From contig CAMLMI010000172.1 of NCBI GenBank assembly GCA_946480965.1, positions 1-9,296 of the forward strand: 9,296 nt of DNA, read 5' to 3'. Positions 1 through 6,160 of this stretch are shown here, piece by piece. The notes beneath the pieces are model-generated. The model was given only the letters and a program-made list of their open reading frames with translations, did not search any database and was not told where the DNA came from. The DNA comes from an uncultured Verrucomicrobiales bacterium (GTDB lineage: Bacteria; Verrucomicrobiota; Verrucomicrobiae; Limisphaerales; CANJSG01). The translations under genes and the position numbers were made by a program. Position 1 is the first letter of the stretch. Each line of letters begins with the position of its first letter.

Positions 1-298
1 CTTCATCGAAAAGTGCGTCCTTGCCGACGCAACGCCGACGATACGGCAACCGGGACGATTGCTGCGCGGCAAGCCGGAAATTAGCGCCAAGACGGCTCGG
101 CCTGAGCCTTCGCCCTGCCTCATCTTCGCAGAAGCAGGCGCCTTGCTGCATCGGCCCGGGGTGAGGGAAGGCAGCTATTCCATTGGCAGCCTCATGGTTT
201 CTACAAAGCATCTGGCAGCCCGGCCAGCTCGGACCCGCGACACGGCAGAGCAAAGATCCCAGTGGCTTCTGCGGTCCGGATTTGCTGTCGTTGGGCGA
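1..298. other. Left-edge region with no supportable gene
   Basis: I see no convincing gene, RNA or mobile element in these bases. The reading frame of the downstream transporter stays open from position 2 to its start, so there is no in-frame stop to fix that start. The translated extension is rich in Arg, Pro and Ala, matches no family I recognise and has no membrane segment, so I treat it as non-coding leader. A small inverted repeat lies at 94-98/104-108 (5-bp arms, 5-nt loop) with no T-tract. The promoter of the MFS gene probably lies here, but I cannot place it. Confidence 0.5.
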
Positions 299-1552
299 AT
301 GATCACCCCCGAGCCCGCTGCGGCCTCTCGCGCCCGCTTCATGACCATCACCGCCGCGTTTCTCGGCTGGATGTTCGACGGGATGGAGATGGGGATATTC
401 CCGCTGGTGGCGCGACCGGCGCTCCAGGAGATGCAGGCGAAGGCGGGGCTGCTCGACGAGGGCTTTGTGCAGACGTGGATGGGCATCGTCACGGCGCTGT
501 TCCTCGTGGGCGCGGCGATCGGCGGCCTGGTCTTCGGCTGGCTGGGCGACCGGATCGGCCGGGTGAAGGCGATGACGTGGAGCATCTTCTGCTATTCGGT
601 CTTCACCGGGCTGTGCTACTTCGCGACGGAACCTTGGCATCTGGGGGCGTTCCGCTTCGTGGCGGCATTGGGCATGGGCGGCGAATGGGCGCTGGGCGTG
701 GCGCTGGTGATGGAGACTTGGCCCTCGAACAAACGGCCGCTGATGGCCGCGTTGATCGGCGCGGCGGCGAACCTCGGCTACTGCGTCATCGCGCTGATCG
801 GCATCCTCTGGCCGATCTCCTCCGACTCGTGGCGCTGGGTGATGATGATCGGCGCGTTGCCCGCGTTGCTGACTTTCCTGATCCGCCTGTTCGTCCCGGA
901 ATCGGAGAAGTGGAAGGCCTCGGTGCAGAAGTCCGGACGGACTTCGAGCTGGGAGATCTTCCGCCCGGAGCGGCTGCGCAGCACGTTGCTGGCGATTTCG
1001 TTTTCCTCCGTGGCCCTGATCGTCACCTGGGGCATCGTGCAGTGGATTCCGCTCTGGGCCGACCAGATGACCGGCGGAAAACAGCCGGGGCTCAAGGCGT
1101 GGAGCCAATTGGCGCAATCGGCCGGGGCCACCGTCGGCTGCGTGGTGGCGGCGTTGCTGGGCGGGGCTTGGGGCAGGCGGCCGACGTATTTTCTGCTCTG
1201 CCTTTCGGCGCTGGGCGTCTGCCAATGGCTCTTCCGGGGCTTCAATGCGGTGGACGGGATGTTCTTCTTTGCCGTGTTCCTGACCGGCGTGACGACGGCG
1301 TCGTTCTACGGCTGGCTGCCGCTGTATCTGCCGGAGCTGTTTCCCACGCGGATGCGGGCGACGGGCCAGGGATTGGCCTTCAACTTCGGGCGCATCCTGG
1401 CCGCTCTCGGCGCCTGGCAGATGCCAGCGTTGATGGGGTTCTTCGACCGCAGCTACTCGCAGGCGGGCGCGGCCATCGCGCTGGTCTATGTGGCGGGCGC
1501 GGTGCTGATCTGGTTCGCGCCGGAGACGAAGGACCGGCCGTTGCCGGAATAA
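299..1552 (+). CDS. MFS transporter, sugar/organic-acid:H+ symporter type
   Basis: This is an inner-membrane carrier of the major facilitator superfamily, about 417 aa with a typical 12-helix hydrophobic pattern. Helix 1 holds an acidic residue in WMFDGME (D27), as in aromatic-acid:H+ symporters. Motif A is GDRIGR at residues 83-88 between helices 2 and 3, and RFVAALGMGGEW (119-130) is the usual helix-4 signature. The second half has a degenerate motif A (GRRP) and ELFPTRMRATGQG, and the C-terminus PETKDRPLPE (408-417) resembles the sugar-porter ending. I chose the ATG at 299 because it gives the short N-terminal tail normal for the family. The frame is also open upstream, with ATG 194 and TTG 59 as alternatives that add unrelated sequence. 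No Shine-Dalgarno is visible. The substrate is not readable; a carboxylate or sugar acid is a guess from the motifs and the neighbouring TRAP operon. The gene converges on dctM with a 4-bp gap. Confidence 0.87.
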   Translation: MITPEPAAASRARFMTITAAFLGWMFDGMEMGIFPLVARPALQEMQAKAGLLDEGFVQTWMGIVTALFLVGAAIGGLVFGWLGDRIGRVKAMTWSIFCYSVFTGLCYFATEPWHLGAFRFVAALGMGGEWALGVALVMETWPSNKRPLMAALIGAAANLGYCVIALIGILWPISSDSWRWVMMIGALPALLTFLIRLFVPESEKWKASVQKSGRTSSWEIFRPERLRSTLLAISFSSVALIVTWGIVQWIPLWADQMTGGKQPGLKAWSQLAQSAGATVGCVVAALLGGAWGRRPTYFLLCLSALGVCQWLFRGFNAVDGMFFFAVFLTGVTTASFYGWLPLYLPELFPTRMRATGQGLAFNFGRILAALGAWQMPALMGFFDRSYSQAGAAIALVYVAGAVLIWFAPETKDRPLPE

Positions 1553-1556
1553 GCGC

Positions 1557-2861
1557 TCACTTCAAGGTGCCGGTCAGCTTGGGCAACCAGAGGGAGAACC
1601 AGGGCACGTAGGTGATGAGCGCCAAAGACACGAGCATCGCGCAGTAGAACGGGATCATCGCCCGGGAGACGGCGACGATGTTCGATTTGCCGACGGTGCA
1701 GCCGAGGAAGAGGCAGGTGCCGACCGGCGGCGTCAGCAGGCCGATGCAGAGGTTCGCGATGAGGATGATGCCGAAGTGGACGGGATCGACCCCGAGCGCG
1801 AGGGCCACGGGCAGGAAGATGGGCGTGAAGACCAGCACGGCGGGCGTCATGTCCATGACCGTGCCGACCAGAAGGAGGATGAGGTTGATGGTGAGCAGGA
1901 CGAGGATGGGGTTGCTGGAGAGGCCGAGCAGCGCCTCGCTCACCACCTGGGGCACCTGTTCCTGGGTGAGGATGCGGCTCATCACCTGGCTGGCCCCGAC
2001 GAGGAGCATGACGATGCCGGTGGTGCGGCCGGAGTTGACGATGATCCCGGGCAGGTTCCGCAGCGGGATCGTCCGATAGCAGACCACCGTCAGGAAAAAC
2101 GCCCAAAGCACGGCGACGGCCGACGCTTCGGTCGCGGTGAAGGCCCCGCCCAGGATGCCGCCGAGAACCAGGACCACCAGCAAGAGACTGGGCAACGCCC
2201 TCCATACGATCATCCAGACGCTCCACCAGGTGCGAGCCGGGGCCTGGAGCGCGCCGTATCCGCCGCGCCCGCTGAGCACCAGACACACCGCCATGAGGCA
2301 CAGCCCCACGAGGATTCCCGGAACCACGCCCGCCATGAAGAGCGCGCCGATGGAGACGTTCGACGCCACCACGGCATAGACGATCATCACGTTGCTCGGC
2401 GGGATCAGCAGGCCGGTCGTCGCGGCGCAGGCCGTGACGGCGATGTTGAAGTTCTTCGGATAGCCGTTGCGGTTCATCTCCGGGATCAAGGTGCTGCCAA
2501 TGGAGGAGACGGCGGCGGAAGCGGAACCGGAGATGGCTCCGAACAACATGCAGGTGAGCGTATTCACCAGGGCGAGCCCGCCCCTGAAGCGTCCGACCAG
2601 CAGCGCCGCGAAGTCGATCAACCGCCGGGCCAAGCCGCCCGCGCCCATCAGGTCGCCGGCGAGGATGAAGAACGGGATGGCGAGCAGCGCGAAGCTGTCG
2701 AGTCCGTTGACCAGATCGCGGGCCACGCCGAGCAGGACCGACTCGTAGCCGAGCGCCCAGGCCGCGAGCACGGTGGCGATGGCGATGACGAAGGCGACCG
2801 GCGTCTCCAGCAGCAACAGGACGACGAACAGCACGAGCAGGATGCCGAGACCGAGGGTCAT
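1557..2861 (-). CDS. dctM: TRAP transporter large permease subunit (DctM family)
   Basis: This is the large membrane subunit of a tripartite ATP-independent periplasmic (TRAP) transporter, which carries solute inward with Na+ or H+. At 434 aa it has the normal length for an unfused DctM and is hydrophobic throughout, consistent with about 12 segments. The family's repeated signatures are clear: IPFFILAGDLMGAGG (62-76), FGAISGSASAA (107-117), IPEMNRNGYP (126-135), LLIPPSNVMI (151-160), GGAFTATEASAVAVLWA (238-254), and in the second half DMTPAVLVFTPIFLP (337-351) and GLLTPPVG (374-381). The start codon overlaps the dctQ stop by 4 bp (ATGA), so the two are translationally coupled. The stop lies 4 bp from that of the convergent MFS gene, leaving no room for a private terminator. 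The family call is secure; the transported substrate is not set by this subunit. Confidence 0.96.
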   Translation of the reverse strand: MTLGLGILLVLFVVLLLLETPVAFVIAIATVLAAWALGYESVLLGVARDLVNGLDSFALLAIPFFILAGDLMGAGGLARRLIDFAALLVGRFRGGLALVNTLTCMLFGAISGSASAAVSSIGSTLIPEMNRNGYPKNFNIAVTACAATTGLLIPPSNVMIVYAVVASNVSIGALFMAGVVPGILVGLCLMAVCLVLSGRGGYGALQAPARTWWSVWMIVWRALPSLLLVVLVLGGILGGAFTATEASAVAVLWAFFLTVVCYRTIPLRNLPGIIVNSGRTTGIVMLLVGASQVMSRILTQEQVPQVVSEALLGLSSNPILVLLTINLILLLVGTVMDMTPAVLVFTPIFLPVALALGVDPVHFGIILIANLCIGLLTPPVGTCLFLGCTVGKSNIVAVSRAMIPFYCAMLVSLALITYVPWFSLWLPKLTGTLK

Positions 2862-3391
2862 TTCTCAGGAGCGGGGTTGGCGGCCGTTTCCGGCACGGGT
2901 TCGCTTCCCGGCAGCGGCCTTCCGCAAGCCGTGCCGATCATGGCGTCCAGGGCGAAGACCGCGATGAGAGCCCCGCTGACCGGCACGGAGAGGTAGAACC
3001 ACGCCTTGAGGATCGGCAGCGCGGACATGATCTGGCCCGACTGCCAGCGCTCCACGAAGAGCGAGCCGCCGCCATAGACCATGACCGCGAGGGCGAAGCC
3101 GAGCACGAGCAGGTGGTTCAGGACGGCGACGAACCGGCGGGCCGCCGGATCGAGCAGACGAGTGACGATGTCCACGCCCAGATGGCTGTTCTCCAGATAG
3201 GCGAGCGCGCCGCCCACCATCGAGAGCCAGACGAGGCAAAGGCGGGCCACCTCCTCGGACCACGATGCCGGATCGCCCAGCACGTAGCGCGTGATCACGC
3301 CCCACAGCACGACGACGACGAGGCCGGTGAAGATCACGATGCAGAGGGCGCCGAGGGCGCGGGAGCAGAGCCGTTTGAGGGGACCGGTCAT
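2858..3391 (-). CDS. dctQ: TRAP transporter small permease subunit (DctQ family)
   Basis: This is the small membrane subunit of the TRAP transporter, which pairs with DctM. It has 177 aa and four predicted membrane segments (around residues 14-32, 50-66, 88-107 and 128-150). DctQ hallmarks are WGVITRYVLG (30-39), SWSEEVARLCLVWLSMVGGA (43-62), HLGVDIV (70-76) and LPILKAWFYLSVPVSG (125-140). The C-terminal 25 or so residues are a Pro/Glu-rich tail with no family match. The start lies 7 bp after the dctP stop, and the end overlaps dctM by 4 bp, so all three TRAP genes form one transcription unit. No Shine-Dalgarno precedes the ATG; the leader reads actcgccc. Confidence 0.94.
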   Translation of the reverse strand: MTGPLKRLCSRALGALCIVIFTGLVVVVLWGVITRYVLGDPASWSEEVARLCLVWLSMVGGALAYLENSHLGVDIVTRLLDPAARRFVAVLNHLLVLGFALAVMVYGGGSLFVERWQSGQIMSALPILKAWFYLSVPVSGALIAVFALDAMIGTACGRPLPGSEPVPETAANPAPEK

Positions 3392-3398
3392 GGGCGAG

Positions 3399-4436
3399 TC
3401 AGTTCACGGCCTCGATGCGCGCGACGATCTCCTTGATCGCGCCCTGGGCGTGTTTCTCGATCACGGGCCCGACCAGTCGGCGGAAGGGTTCAAGGTCCAC
3501 TTCGAGGATCTCGACGCCGGCCTTCTTCAGCTCCTCGAGCGAACGCGCCGTGTCCTCCGCCCACAGTTTGCGCTGGTAGTCCACGGAATCGTGCGCGGCC
3601 CGGGCGATCCAGCCCTGCTCCTCCGGGGACAGCCGCCCGAAAATCCTGGAGCTCATCACCAGCACGTCCGGCAGGCGCGTGTGGTGGTCCAAGGTGAAGT
3701 GTTTGCAGACCTCGTAGTGGCGACTGGTGAGGAGGCTGGGCGGGTTGTTTTCCGCGCCGTCCACCACGCCCTGCTGGAGCGAGGTGTAGAGTTCGCCCCA
3801 AGGGATGGGCGTGGGCGCGCCGCCGAAGGCGCGGATGAGGTCCATCGCCACCGGGTCGTTCATCACGCGGATCTTCCGGCCCTTGAGATCGGCCGGGGAA
3901 CGGATCGGCTCCTTGCCGTAGAAATTTCGGCTGCCGGCGTCGTAGAAGCAGAGCCCGGTGAGGCCGCTCTCCCGACCGTCGTTGCCCACGGAGAGCATCC
4001 GCAGCAGGTCCTCGCCGACGGGCCCTTCCAGCACCTTCCAGAGATGGTCGTCGTCGCGGAAGAGATAGGGCAGGCCGAAGACCTTGTAGCTGGAGACGAA
4101 GTTGCCGATGGCCCCGGCGCTGACCTTGGTGATGGCGAGCGTGCCGGCCTGGGTCTGTTCCAGGCACTGGGTCTCGGTGCCGAGCTGTTCGCCGGGGAAG
4201 ACCTCCAGCTTGAGCCTGCCGCCGGAGAGCTCCTCGGCGCGCTTCGCCATGAAGACGATGCCCTGGTGGACCGGATGCGCGGTGGGCAGCGCGTGCGCGA
4301 CCCGCAGCACCTTGACCCCGGCGTCCGCCGACGCGCCCGAAGCGCCCCGTCGGCTCCCCAGCCAAGAGAAGATGCCGGAGGCCAGGAGGACTCCGGTCAA
4401 CAGACCGACGACGAAGAACGAGGCGGGCTTGCTCAT
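3399..4436 (-). CDS. dctP: TRAP transporter periplasmic substrate-binding protein (DctP family)
   Basis: This protein binds the solute in the periplasm and delivers it to DctQM. From the ATG at 4436 it is 345 aa. An N-terminal hydrophobic stretch (about residues 7-26) serves as export signal or anchor; there is no lipobox cysteine. Family features include VLRVAHALPTAHPVHQG (43-59), PGEQLGTETQ (81-90), GLPYLFRD (121-128), the DLKGRKIRVMND segment whose R180 sits where the conserved carboxylate-binding Arg is found, and IPWGELYTSLQQGVVDGAEN (201-220) followed by NPPS. The VDGAENN-PPS form is, to my recollection, common among TRAP receptors for sugar acids such as uronates; this is a weak clue and C4-dicarboxylates remain possible. 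A GTG at 4475 would add 13 polar residues before the signal and is less likely. It is the first gene of the TRAP operon; any promoter should lie in 4437-4560, where I see no convincing -35/-10 pair. Confidence 0.94.
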   Translation of the reverse strand: MSKPASFFVVGLLTGVLLASGIFSWLGSRRGASGASADAGVKVLRVAHALPTAHPVHQGIVFMAKRAEELSGGRLKLEVFPGEQLGTETQCLEQTQAGTLAITKVSAGAIGNFVSSYKVFGLPYLFRDDDHLWKVLEGPVGEDLLRMLSVGNDGRESGLTGLCFYDAGSRNFYGKEPIRSPADLKGRKIRVMNDPVAMDLIRAFGGAPTPIPWGELYTSLQQGVVDGAENNPPSLLTSRHYEVCKHFTLDHHTRLPDVLVMSSRIFGRLSPEEQGWIARAAHDSVDYQRKLWAEDTARSLEELKKAGVEILEVDLEPFRRLVGPVIEKHAQGAIKEIVARIEAVN

Positions 4437-4560
4437 GGTGCGGGGGCTTCGGGCGTTGAACGAACCAGTCGGCACCCGCGCCTAGCAAGCGATTTCACCC
4501 CACGCGAATCCCCGGCGAAGATGTGATTTTGTGAACCGCGCCGGATGGCCGGTAGGTCCG
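4437..4560 (-). promoter_or_regulatory. Spacer between the peroxiredoxin gene and dctP, likely dctP leader
   Basis: These 124 bp separate two genes on the minus strand. The spacing suits a promoter for dctPQM, but I cannot identify a good -35/-10 pair. There is no strong terminator after the peroxiredoxin stop, so read-through into the TRAP operon is possible. The call rests on position only. Confidence 0.3.
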
Positions 4561-5073
4561 CTATTTCGCCAGCTTGGCCACCGCTTCCTGCATCTCCGAC
4601 AGATGCACGTCGGCCGACGGCGTGTCGGTCACGTGGACGATCTTGCCGTCCTTGCCGATGAGGAAGCTGGCGCGCCGGGCCAGCTTGCGGTCCTTCATGG
4701 CCACGTCGAACTGGGCCACGAGCTTGCCGTCGGGATCGGCGATGAGCGGGAAGTTGAGCTGGTGGTCGGCGATGAACTTCTGGTGGCTCTCCTCCGTGTC
4801 CATGCTGACGCCGATGACCTGGACGCCCTGTTTGGTGAAGTCGCCCATCCGGTCGCGCAGGGTGCAGGCCTGCTTGGTGCAGCCGGGCGTGTTGTCCTTC
4901 GGATAGAAGTAGAGGAGCACGGCCTGTTTGCCGAGGTAGTCGTCGAGCTTCAGCGTTTTGCCGTCGGTGGATTTGCCCTCGAACTTCGGGGCGGCCTCGC
5001 CGGCCTTGGGCGTGGCGGCGAAGGCGGAGAGCGACAAGGTCAGGAGGGCGAAGGAGAACAGGCGGGCTTTCAT
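4561..5073 (-). CDS. Exported PrxQ/BCP-type thioredoxin-dependent peroxiredoxin
   Basis: This is a thiol peroxidase that reduces hydrogen peroxide or organic hydroperoxides. It has 170 aa: an N-terminal signal peptide (MKARLFSFALLTLSLSAFA, probable cleavage near residue 19) and then a complete AhpC/TSA-type domain. The active site is PKDNTPGCTKQACTLRD (58-74), with peroxidatic Cys65 and Cys70 five residues later, the CxxxxC spacing of 2-Cys BCP/PrxQ enzymes. The conserved active-site Arg is probably R134 (ARRASFLIGKDGKI). Most BCP proteins are cytoplasmic, so the signal is notable and places the enzyme in the periplasm, where it would need a reducing partner not seen here. The ATG is preceded by cttcttctccc with no Shine-Dalgarno. 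The gene lies 124 bp upstream of dctP on the same strand; it may share transcription with the TRAP genes, but I see no functional link. Confidence 0.94.
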   Translation of the reverse strand: MKARLFSFALLTLSLSAFAATPKAGEAAPKFEGKSTDGKTLKLDDYLGKQAVLLYFYPKDNTPGCTKQACTLRDRMGDFTKQGVQVIGVSMDTEESHQKFIADHQLNFPLIADPDGKLVAQFDVAMKDRKLARRASFLIGKDGKIVHVTDTPSADVHLSEMQEAVAKLAK

Positions 5074-5148
5074 GGGAGAAGAAGGTTCAAGGTTCTGGAC
5101 GCCGAAGAGACTCCTCCACGATCGGCCGGTTGCAAGCGGTCAAAAGCA

Positions 5149-5179
5149 CCGATCCTCGGGAGAAACTTCCGAGGATCGG
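5149..5179 (-). terminator. Probable intrinsic terminator, minus strand
   Basis: A perfect 11-bp stem is formed by 5149-5159 (ccgatcctcgg) and 5169-5179 (ccgaggatcgg) around a 9-nt loop. Read on the minus strand the stem is followed by tgcttttg, a short U-tract; on the plus strand there is none. It lies about 165 nt beyond the stop of the PEP-CTERM gene and 76 nt before the peroxiredoxin start, so it would end the PEP-CTERM transcript and insulate the peroxiredoxin gene. The U-tract is short, so a leader hairpin of the peroxiredoxin mRNA is the alternative. Confidence 0.55.
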
Positions 5180-5217
5180 CGATGAAAACATGGGCCGTGG
5201 ATTTACATCTTCCCGGA

Positions 5218-5317
5218 ACCCACCCCTGACCCCTCCCAGGAGGCGATAAGACAGAGCGCCATCCGACAGCCGGACTCGGTTGCACAGTTCCCCTCCTGGG
5301 AGGGGTCAGGGGTGGGT
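5218..5317. repeat. Inverted repeat pair, REP/MITE-like, 26-bp perfect arms
   Basis: The left arm at 5218-5243 and the right arm at 5292-5317 are perfect reverse complements over 26 bp, separated by 48 bp. Each arm also contains its own short palindrome, cctcc-NN-ggagg, so either one could fold alone; around the right arm this extends to cccctcc/ggagggg. The arms are dominated by runs of C and G (acccacccctgacccctccc in the left arm). I see no transposase, target-site duplication or coding capacity. Two head-to-head copies of a palindromic unit in an intergenic gap is the pattern of REP/BIME elements. It sits 25 bp beyond the PEP-CTERM stop and could also protect or terminate that mRNA. Being a genome-wide family is an inference. 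Confidence 0.75.
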
Positions 5318-5342
5318 CAGCCCCGATGGAGAAAGCGCTTGG

Positions 5343-5978
5343 TCAGGCGCGGCGACGCAGCCACAAGGCCAGGGCTCCGAGGCCTATCAGCGCGGCCGAC
5401 GCCGGTTCCGGCACGGGCGTGACCCCGGCGATCTCGACGTTGTCCACGAGGAAGTTCACCGGCAGCGCCCCGGAATTCTGGCCGAACTGGATCTCGGACC
5501 AGGTGCTGGCCACGTTCAATCCGAGGTCGGAGAGCGGGATCTCCACGGTCATCGTCTGGACGGACGTGTCGTTCAGATCATGCCAGCCGCCGAGGGTGAA
5601 GATGTTGCCGAGCTGCTTCCATCCTCCGGCGCTGGAATTGCCCACAAGGTTGATCTGGAACCAGTCGCTGGTGGTGCCGCCGTTGGGTCCGAAGCTGGTG
5701 GCGTGGTTCACCGTGAGGTCGAAGGACAGCGTCCCGCCCTGTCCGGCGGCTGCGAGGATGGCGGCGCGTTCCGTCTCGTCGAAGGCGCGCTTGATGGTCC
5801 AGGCCCAGCCGCTGCCGGTGCCGTCGGCCTGGACGGAACCGGCGCTCCAAGCGGGCACGCCGCGCTCGGCCGCGCCGAAGCCCTGGAGGTCCGTGTCGAA
5901 GGTGAAGGAAAGCCCGGCGGCCTGGAGCGAACCGGTGCCGAGCGCGGCCAAGACCGCGAGCGTGGAGACAAGTTTCAT
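5343..5978 (-). CDS. PEP-CTERM sorting domain protein, secreted
   Basis: This 211-aa protein is exported and carries a C-terminal exosortase sorting signal. The N-terminal signal peptide is MKLVSTLAVLAALGTGSLQA with cleavage near residue 20. The mature part (about 22-185) is rich in Gly, Thr, Ser and hydrophobic beta-type stretches, has no cysteine, and ends in FLVDNVEIAG, a strand pattern common in jelly-roll carbohydrate-binding-like domains; I cannot name a family. The tail is TPVPEPASAALIGLGALALWLRRRA: the PEP motif at 190-192, a single hydrophobic helix, then an Arg cluster, which is the classic PEP-CTERM layout. The ATG at 5978 puts the signal peptide at the N-terminus; the frame extends upstream to 6128 but adds 50 residues that would bury the signal. 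No Shine-Dalgarno is seen (leader gacacccc). It is transcribed away from the lipoprotein gene at 6161. Its expected processing partner is an exosortase, one of which begins at 8977. Confidence 0.9.
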   Translation of the reverse strand: MKLVSTLAVLAALGTGSLQAAGLSFTFDTDLQGFGAAERGVPAWSAGSVQADGTGSGWAWTIKRAFDETERAAILAAAGQGGTLSFDLTVNHATSFGPNGGTTSDWFQINLVGNSSAGGWKQLGNIFTLGGWHDLNDTSVQTMTVEIPLSDLGLNVASTWSEIQFGQNSGALPVNFLVDNVEIAGVTPVPEPASAALIGLGALALWLRRRA

Positions 5979-6160
5979 GGGGTGTCGTGATGGTTGTGGG
6001 TGGAACGGGCGGACGGGAAGAAACCACAGCCGGGCTCCGACCGTAACGTCGCCAGAGTTGAGGACGCAGGCGCTTATCCGGCGGAAGGTTCGCTCCCTTG
6101 GGTCCGGACGGGAATCGACCATTGCCAACCGGCCGGACGTGCGGATAACTCTCCGCGTCC
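5979..6160. promoter_or_regulatory. Divergent intergenic region
   Basis: These 182 bp separate the minus-strand PEP-CTERM gene from the plus-strand lipoprotein gene and should hold promoters for both. On the plus strand I see a candidate at 6122-6149 (separate entry). For the minus strand I find no convincing promoter. Short palindromes occur at 6102-6109 (gtccggac) and 6129-6136 (ccggccgg), but such GC palindromes are common in this base composition. Confidence 0.5.
6122..6149 (+). promoter_or_regulatory. Candidate sigma70-like promoter for the lipoprotein-pdxJ-acpS cluster
   Basis: The -35-like TTGCCA is at 6122-6127 and the -10-like GATAAC at 6144-6149, with a 16-bp spacer. The start codon follows 11 bp later, so transcription would begin within a few bases of the ATG (a leaderless or near-leaderless mRNA). 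The -35 lies in the 10-mer ccattgccaa, which recurs at 8938-8947 in the same place relative to the exosortase start. An imperfect inverted repeat (6135-6160) overlaps the -10 hexamer. The -10 match is only fair. Confidence 0.35.

Noticed and set aside
94..108. Small hairpin near the left edge, possible terminator of an upstream gene
   Set aside because: The stem is only 5 bp and no T-tract follows.
262..1611. Second plus-strand frame of 449 codons over the MFS gene
   Set aside because: It is a frame-shifted shadow with Arg/Gly/Asp-rich sequence; the MFS frame carries all the transporter motifs.
1776..2996. Plus-strand open frame opposite dctM/dctQ giving a protein very rich in Asp, Glu, His and Gln
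   Set aside because: It is the antisense shadow of membrane proteins; the odd composition follows from hydrophobic codons read backwards.
4522..4534. Two TGTGA pentamers upstream of dctP, resembling a CRP site
   Set aside because: They are direct repeats 8 bp apart rather than the inverted TGTGA-N6-TCACA of a CRP site, and short enough to be chance.
5115..5143. TTGACC on the minus strand (5138-5143) as a -35 for the peroxiredoxin gene
   Set aside because: No -10-like hexamer exists at the proper distance; the bases there are cgtgga.
5979..6128. N-terminal extension of the PEP-CTERM gene up to 6128
   Set aside because: It would place 50 residues before a clean signal peptide and overlap the divergent promoter region; the ATG at 5978 is far better.
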